Assembly (NCBI GenBank): GCA_963681505.1
Contig: OY811982.1
Coordinates: 4,298,000-4,361,999, forward strand
DNA: 64,000 nt
Reading direction: 5' to 3'
DNA from: Eunapius fragilis
Taxonomy: Eukaryota; Porifera; Demospongiae; Spongillida; Spongillidae
Made by a program: the position numbers and the translations under genes. Shown here piece by piece: positions 57,367 through 64,000 of the stretch; positions within the stretch are counted from its first letter, which is position 1; each line of letters starts with the position of its first letter. The notes beneath the pieces are model-generated. The model did no database searches. It saw only the letters and a program-made list of their open reading frames with translations, and was not told the DNA's origin.

Positions 57367-58029
57367 ACCTACATGTACAAAACAAATCAGATATAAATAA
57401 CAGAGATTGCATTACACGTAAAAGTACCCTCTTCGACTAAAATACACAATGCACAGTCGAAATCATGTGAAAGAGAATTTTTTTGGTATAGGATGGCGTA
57501 GATACGGTTCCACAAAGTTACGCTTGGTAAAACGAATTTCGCGGTCAAAATCGATATAGCGGACGCGATAGACACGATGGCTTAATAAAAACCCCACGGT
57601 CGACTACAACAGACTATGCATATGCACAATCACATTTTATAAAGTTTCAGCAGAATACCCACTGCGTTTAGGAACAGTACCCCCACAAATAAGTACACGC
57701 GCAAGTAAAGTACCTTACGAAGACTTGTTCGTAAATAAATAACTATATTTACTTAAGGCAAGTATTTTTGCGCATTTGCTGATACCGAAACACAGCTAAC
57801 TCACCAAGGCTGATGCACACCAGCAGATTTTCTATCCTTCCCTCCAGAAATCCACCCCTTCCAACACATATAGAGGTGTGAATCGCACTATTGAGCATTG
57901 CCCGCGCACGCAAGTACAGGAGTCTATGGCGCACGTGATTCGTTTCCAATCCCTCTATATATGATCTCTGCTTCAAACAAGTAATACCGATACATTTTAA
58001 AATATAGCTAGAAGAAAAAAAAAGTATAC

Positions 58030-58103
58030 TGGTGTTGGGATCGAACTCCTGACTTTCTAGCAATATACTTGAGACGAAACCACTTGACCACCGGTAATGT
58101 GAG
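58030..58103 (-). repeat. tRNA-like sequence (SINE head or tRNA relic)
   Basis: On minus, ACCGGTG...CACCAGT could form an acceptor stem with one mismatch. TGGTCAAGTGG fits an A box and AGTTCGATCCC a B box. The D and anticodon stems do not fold cleanly, so I treat it as tRNA-derived rather than a working gene. Confidence 0.45.
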
Positions 58104-58429
58104 TAACCTTGAATTACTTGAACTACATGCACCACTGAAATTGCTAGGGGGTTTATTTGACAATGAGTACATGTAGTTTCATGCATTTCTTATAAATGAC
58201 AAAACCTGGCTTGTGCTATTTTTCAATACTATAAAATTGCATCAATTTATTTTCCGAGCTAAACGACCCACGTCCTTCATGGACACGTAAAACTTTACAT
58301 CTCTCCAGCGTCACAATTGCAACATAGGAGTCCTGCAATTTTCCTGGTCGTCAGGATTATTAAGTACACCCAGCAATGACTCAATATGGCAAATGATCAA
58401 AGACAAACACCCAAGTTGCCCACCCCCTC

Positions 58430-60584
58430 CAATCCCAGATTTGTCGACCTGCACGCCTCTTTCCCTTGGCTTAAATTTTGACATAGCTTCCATCTTGCAC
58501 TCTTTCCCGAGGGGTACAGCAGCAGGACCATCTGGCCTTAGAATCCAACATCTATCATCAACATCCGTCTGCCTATTTCTATCATTGCTTCCCTAAGAAG
58601 CATTGTCAACCTTAATAAATTGAAGCCCAACTGCCCTGCAAACATAAGGCCCATTGCAGTAGGGGAAACCATTAGAAGACTAACTGGAAAGTGCCTTTGC
58701 TCCCTTGTAACAGAAAAAGCATCAGACTACTTCCAACCACTTCAACTTGGGATCGTTTATTCTGCAGGGTCTGAAAGGGTGATACATAGCCTAAGGAACA
58801 TGATTGACAGTCATTGGAAGGATGAAGACTTTGCTGTAATGAAAATAGACATGAAGAACGCATTTAATCTTGTTTCTAGGCAGGTACTCCTCTCTGAGTG
58901 TGTGTCTGTCTTTCCTGAGCTGGCACCCTGGGCAGCTTGGTGCTACGGTACTCATCCACTATTGTTTCATCCCCTTGGCCAGCTTACCTCAAAAACTGGG
59001 GTGCAGCAGGGAGATCCCTTAGGTCCTCTGTTCTTTGACCTTGTGCTGCAAAAGATTGTATCAGCTATTGATGTGGACGATGAGTGCCAAGATTTATTAT
59101 ATCAAGCTTGGTATCATGATGATGGCATCTTAGCTGGAACTAAATCAGCATTGGTGCAAGCTCTTACCCTTATTGAAGAACTTGGGCCTACTCTAGGTAT
59201 CTTCATTAACCTTTCAAAGTGCGAGATCTTCTGTCGGACCAACACTGCAATGTTCCCTACTTCAATGAAGGTTTCCCATGCCCCACACTTGGACATTCTG
59301 GTGCTCCCATTGGGGCCCGGGATTACCTGCATTGTGCTAACTTCATTTCTGCAAAGCGCAACGAGGCGGTGAAGTTGATGTCCAAAATTAAAGACATTGC
59401 AGCTATTGACCCTCAGGTAGCTTTTAATATTCTCCGCATGTGTGGTGCCTTTTGCAAGCTGGTGCATCTTGCAAGGAGTACGCCTCCAAGCCTAGCCTTT
59501 GACCCTTTGACAGCCTTTGATGCCGAAGTCGGAGAATGTTTTGTCTTCTCCTTTATACTGGATCTAACTGACTCTGCTTGCAGGCTCAATTGAGTCTGAA
59601 GTATGGTGGGCTTGGTCTACGTTCAGTTGCACTCCACTCTTGTGCTGCTTATATTGCCTCAGTTTGTGCCACTGGTTGTGCTGAGAGGGTAATCACCACC
59701 GTACTCGTGCTATTGACACCTTCAATACCCTAGTCTCTCCCACAAGATACAGTCACACTTGACTCCATTGCGTCATCACCTGTTCACCAGAAAAACCTTT
59801 CTAGTTGTATTGATCTCAAATGCTTTAGGTCTCTATTGGATGCTTCCTTTGTAGCCAATAAAGCTCGACTTCTTTCTGTATCAGCGCCCCATGCTTCTTC
59901 ATGGCTTACTGTGTTACCTACAATGGAGTTAGGTTTACACCTGGACCCAAGTGAGTTTTGTGTAGCAATTAGGTGGTGGTTAGGTGTGGATATCTATAGA
60001 GGGCTCTCATGTCCTCTTTGCACTGACATAGCATTGGACCCACTTGGTCACCATGCAGCTACATGTAGGCGAGGGGGTGATGTGGTTCTCCACCATAACC
60101 ATCTGCGGAATGTTTTTGTCCAGCTTTGCCATCAAGAACATTTAAGGGTAAAGGTGGTGGAGGAAGGCAGTGGTCTTACACCTGACATGTCTCACACCTG
60201 ACCAGCCGATGTCTTAGTGCAAAATTGGTTAGGTGGAAAGCCAGCTGCATTCGACTTCACCGTAACATCTCCATTGATACCAAAACTTTGGGTCAGTCAA
60301 GTATTCGCTCTGGTTTTGCTGCTGAGTTAGCTGAAACACGCAAACATCAGAGCAACGATGCTAAATGCTCTGAGCTTGGTTGGAGTTGTCTTCCCTTAGC
60401 AGTTGAGACTTACGATAATTGGGGGAAGGAGGCGGTCAATACATTTGCACTACTGGCCCGCCGAATAGCCATGCATTCAGGGTATGCAAGGAGCAAGGTC
60501 ACCCATGACCTGTACAGCAAGATGAAGCTCACCTTGACAAGGTCCATTGCTCGAGCTATCCTAGTTAGGGGTCTTGGTGTGTGA
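58430..60584 (+). pseudogene. RLE-type LINE remnant (second subgroup)
   Basis: RT-endonuclease ORF in several frames. RT part: FPRGTAAGPSGLRIQHL, NIRPIAVGETIRRLTGK, MKIDMKNAFNLVSR, TGVQQGDPLGPLFF, and YHDD at the catalytic box. After frame changes come a CPLCTDIALDPLGHHAATC zinc knuckle and then RPADVL with AAFDFTV, the RPD/D sites of the restriction-like endonuclease. The C-terminus (SVVPxxVET-like, then ARRIAMHSGYARSK) ends at 60584. At least three frame breaks or stops. YHDD and RPAD set it apart from the FYLDD, KRPDG copy at 9.3-11.9 kb. Confidence 0.8.
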
Positions 60585-61360
60585 ACTTTAGCTTGAACGT
60601 ATATATACTTCTGTAATTAACGTAGTTTCCTATAATTATATATTTTTTCCCTCAAATTAATTCTCTACAACAAACGTACATTATTTTATTATTATGCTAT
60701 TACCCACCAATACATTGTGACAGATTTAATTCTTACCCTGTTTAGCATTGCTTATGTAAGCATACATGGGAGGAGGTTATGTATGATTATTGTAAAGAGA
60801 TAATAAACCAACACCATAATCTTTAACGTGTGGACTGCTGGAGGCAGGCAAGCAGGTGTTTCCACAAAGAAATAGTTGGCTGAGATGTTTATCACTTTCC
60901 CTTCGCTTGTGTCAAGTGTAGGGTGCCGCTGTAATTTTTTTGGTTGTAACATTTCACCAGCCTTAATTAGTTTTATTATTATTGTTTCCATTTTGGGCAA
61001 TGCCATAAGCCTCTATTTCATCTTTCAGGTATGGAAATCGTGCAACTGAAAAGGTATAAATATAGCATCGGCCTATGCTAAATCATACGCTTAATAGGCT
61101 AACACGGGCAATTTACCAGGTCCTTATTAAAAGACCTTATGCACCAAACTATGAATCTCATTTATTTACTTTAAAATGGAGTAGGATTAATTCCTCCAGT
61201 ACTTGTGTATTATAGGCTTGGCCCGATGAAGTATTGGAAGAATATCGATCAAATCAACGCATTAAAATGACATTCATCATTTTGTGCATAAGGTCTATAG
61301 GATGTACGATTCATCTTCATATGTGTAAAGCATGTACTATATTAGATCAAATGTTTTAAG

Positions 61361-61648
61361 ATGTAAAAAAATCAGCTGAATCTAATAAATATGCCCGTTG
61401 TTTTTTAATAATGAGCACCAATAGTCCTATACACATATATTGAGAAGACAGCAGGCCACAACATTACCATCATTCTACAACTTGTAACAACTCCAATTCT
61501 TATGTAAATCTCAATTGAGAGATTTTGAAAGGGATATTGTGTGTTTAAAGTCCGATGATGTGTAATGGACTTAAGCAGTATCTCATCCAGTTGAACTTAA
61601 TATCGCCATTTTGTGTCTACAATCGATCGTGCATGATACTCCACGGTG
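61361..61648. other. No gene recognised
   Basis: AT-rich spacer, nothing supported. Confidence 0.4.
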
Positions 61649-61685
61649 GAGGGGGGGAGGGGGGGGGGGGGGGGGGGGGGGGGGG
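61649..61685. repeat. Poly(G) run
   Basis: About 37 bases, almost all G, about 40 bp left of the terminal repeat at 61727. Confidence 0.85.
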
Positions 61686-61726
61686 CTCCCTCTCATTTAA
61701 TGAATGCTGCTCCTATCAATTGTGAT

Positions 61727-63598
61727 TTAATGTCTATTGTCCTGGGTCATCGTGCACGTTTATCCACCAAGGGGCACAGGAAACAAATTATTTGGCGATT
61801 AGTCAATTAAGCTTTCCAGTGACGTTCGAAGCTTTGAAGCACTAACGTGTTTGGCTGTTCTTGTAGCAGCTCGTCTCAGGTGAACCACCTGGTTAACATG
61901 CTCCCATTACACAGTTTGAAAATGCGCCGCGTAATTTAATAACCGTGGAGCGAAGATCACATATTTAGATAGAGCAAGGACTTTGTACGCAACACCACGT
62001 GGCTATTTGTTTTTGAAGGCGAGAGCTTAGAACAAGTCGCTTTTTCCGCCTAGCTATATATAGCCGCCATTTACGGGCCAATTACAACATCACGTCAAAC
62101 GTATTGGGTATCTTCAATTTGACAAGCTTTTATATAAGCAGTACAGCGGCGACGGAACGTGGCCGCCGGAGCCGCCATGGCGCAGTGATGGTGGCTCCAC
62201 TTTTTGTACCGATGATTATTTATTCATAGCAGTTAAATCGCTGGTGAGCAGGAGGTAATTTTAAACACTATGAGTGACAGCTTACAGCTGCTACTGTATA
62301 CCTGCTGCTCACCATGTGGTTTGTGTTTCTTAAGAAAATGGCTTCAAGTGCGATTGCAAGTTGTATTCCTGATAAACAACATCACCCTATGCTCTACATT
62401 GTGTTGAGATATACCTAAGGGACCTCACCCACATCCAAAGAGTGCTTGTTTCACGAAGTTTGCACATTAGTATCGCTGATTTTTGTCCTGCCTGCAACAA
62501 ATGCTACTAGCGAATGTTCTTTCAGCACGCTGCAACCTTTTTACGAACATGCAATTAGTCTGGGGACCAGATGACTGGTCAGTCTGGCCAAGTACTATAT
62601 CTGACCGATTCTGGTTGTTTATGTCGATTGTTTATGTTGATATGAAATGCATTATGCTACGAATTCATTATAATCGACCACAGCCATTCATGTGCCCTAT
62701 AACGATGGCCAGGGCTCGTACAGATATGGAAGTGACGGTCTTAGCAAACTCTGCGCTAGGTTATAACTCTTTGAAGGAGCACCAAATTGAGGTAGTATTA
62801 GCTGTTGCTGGAGGACGGGATGTGTGCAAGTCAAGCATATTGTCGAATAGTGATGGCAGACATGCGTAGCATAGACTCTTCCCATAATCTGTTGGAAGCA
62901 CTGCAAACACATCCCGTCCTCCAGCAACATCCAATACTACCTCAATTTGGTGCTCCTTCAAAGAGTCATAACCTAGCGTTTCGCTGCTTGGGCTGCAAAC
63001 TTCGCTAAGACCGTCACTTCCATATCTGTACGAGCCCTGGCCATCGTTATAGGGCACGTGAATAGCTGTGGTAGATTATAATGAATTGATAGCAAATGAA
63101 TTTCATATCATCATAAACAATCGACATAAACAACCAAAACTGGTCAGATATATGTACTAGGCCAGACTGACTGCTGAATGCCAGTCATCTGCATGGTCCC
63201 CAGACTATAATGGAATGCTATTTCACATCAATATAGCAATATGCAATATGACCGAAAGCCTCAATTTGATCGATATTGGTAACGAATTTATTTTCGGTTC
63301 AGAGCATAGGCTTACCTTGTTTGGAAAGTTTAGTTGCAATGATTGATGTGTACTATAGTGTAAACTCACTTGTGTGATATTCATATTATTAATTATATCA
63401 ATCTTCATAATGGCGGCTACACTTTTTAATTCCTTCTGTCACCGCTGCAGTATAGTTAGGTCTTCAAAGCTTCGGCCCATATAGATAAGGACTTGTACAA
63501 TGGAACTCTGAATTGACTAATCACCAAATAATTTGTTTCCTGTGCCCCTTGGAGGACAATTGTGCCCCACGGGGGACACCCAGGACAATAGACATTAA
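61727..63598. mobile_element. 1.87-kb terminal-inverted-repeat element
   Basis: Left repeat (61727-61811) begins TTAATGTCTATTGTCCTGGG and contains CCAAGGGGCACAGGAAACAA. The right repeat (63511-63598) is its reverse complement with an inserted GTGCCCCACGGGGGACAC-like stretch. Inside lies the palindromised RecQ-like segment. No transposase recognised. Its right edge abuts a LINE 3' fragment. Confidence 0.7.
62557..63206. repeat. Palindrome containing a RecQ-like fragment
   Basis: Arms of about 325 bp start AGTCTGGGGACCAGATGACT and end with the complement, centre near 62881. Each arm encodes LGY(N/D)SLKEHQIEVVL-VAGGRDV. The minus arm (63057-62761) continues AVLPTDYGKSLCYACLPSLFD, a RecQ motif-I region in which the usual PTGxGKS reads PTDYGKS. 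So a RecQ-like exon has been duplicated in inverse. No later helicase motifs. Confidence 0.75.
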
Positions 63599-63601
63599 GT
63601 G

Positions 63602-63801
63602 TTCTGAGTTAGCTGGAGTTGTCTTCATTAGCTGTTGAGATTAATTGAGGGAAGGTGGCTATCAACAACATCTTTGCACTCTCATCCAGCCAAAAGTGAA
63701 ATGCCTCCATATGCAAGGAACAAGGTTATCGTGATCATTATTGCAAGCTGAACCTTGCATTGATCTGGTCCATTGCAATTTTAGTTAGAGCACTTGCATG
63801 A
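63602..63801 (+). pseudogene. LINE 3'-terminal fragment
   Basis: About 200 bp closely resemble 60370-60584 (TTGGAGTTGTCTTC / CTGGAGTTGTCTTC; TATGCAAGGA-CAAGGT; CTGGTCCATTGC; TTAGTTAG). It is the end of another copy of the RLE LINE, with deletions. Confidence 0.7.
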
Positions 63802-64000
63802 TATACGAACGTTAGTATAAATATGCACGTATGTATGTTTGTATGTATTTCTTATGCATTGTTTAGGTTTCTGTTTACTTGTGTATTTGTTTTTATACCT
63901 ACAGGAACTAAATATTTGTACTGCTTGATTGATGCACTAAAATTTCAATCAACAATTAATTTCAAACCGCACATGTCTGGAGTAGCTTAAAATCCAAATC
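63802..64000. other. No gene recognised at window end
   Basis: AT-rich flank after the LINE fragment. Confidence 0.4.

Larger units (their letters stand above)
56081..61360. mobile_element. Region bounded by imperfect inverted repeats
   Basis: Three inverted pairs face each other in order: CTTAAAACATTTGATCTAAT (56081 on) with 61327-61360; ATAGTTTGGTGCATAAGGTC (about 56165) with about 61131-61150; and the stretch around CGGCACCCTACACTTGACAC (56405-56484) with 60861-60940. They suggest a DNA transposon of about 5 kb whose interior has gained a MITE, SINE-like pieces and a LINE. The right arm has extra sequence, so the outline is approximate. Whether all pairs belong to one element is inference. 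Confidence 0.5.

Overview
This is a 64-kb piece of an invertebrate nuclear genome, most likely from a sponge. It is AT-rich, with intron-split animal genes (GT/AG borders), no bacterial gene layout, very dense transposon remnants, and many ACATGTACATGT-like motifs, which sponge genomes are known for. The sponge assignment is inference.

Two host genes can be read exon by exon. They diverge from a 170-bp intergenic segment (37562-37731). A 17-exon RhoGEF gene of the ARHGEF3/NET1 type runs leftward (29936-37561, minus; 513 aa assembled, every junction in phase). A 9-exon ING4/ING5-type gene runs rightward (37732-53844, plus; 252 aa, coiled-coil N-terminus and C-terminal PHD finger). The short head-to-head spacing and an NRF1-like palindrome between them suggest a bidirectional promoter. 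Their products act in Rho signalling and in histone-acetylation complexes respectively.

Most of the rest is mobile-element material. 0-9 kb: a broken uncharacterised transposase-like gene (136-2699, minus) beside what looks like its own terminal arm (to about 3382), a TA-flanked MITE, a gag fossil, and a Tigger/pogo-like DDE transposase remnant. 9-12 kb: a long LINE open frame with a C-terminal zinc knuckle and restriction-like endonuclease. 12-26 kb: four hAT transposase remnants on both strands, two LTR-element fossils, a second fragment of the uncharacterised family, a tandem satellite and a RecQ-like helicase fragment lying between inverted MITE copies. 26-29 kb: nested MITEs whose ends abut long G/C homopolymers. 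30-37 kb: RhoGEF introns holding foldback elements and microsatellites.

The most striking structures lie in the introns of the ING gene. Intron 6 holds a 7.8-kb element (41285-49095) with very long inverted arms made of unique sequence followed by kilobases of polypyrimidine or polypurine minisatellite. It is flanked by two direct copies of a smaller element sharing its termini and embedded in (TA)n. Intron 7 holds a 1.76-kb near-perfect palindrome (51111-52867) inserted in a (GT)n tract. Its arms resemble the arm next to the transposase-like gene at the start of the window, so the two may be non-autonomous and autonomous members of one unnamed family.

54-64 kb: a LINE endonuclease-domain fragment, a region bounded by imperfect inverted repeats (56081-61360) that holds an unknown ORF, tRNA-like SINE heads and a second broken LINE, and a terminal-inverted-repeat element (61727-63598) containing a palindromised RecQ-like fragment. 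Repeat families, copy matches and splice junctions were read by eye, without alignment software.
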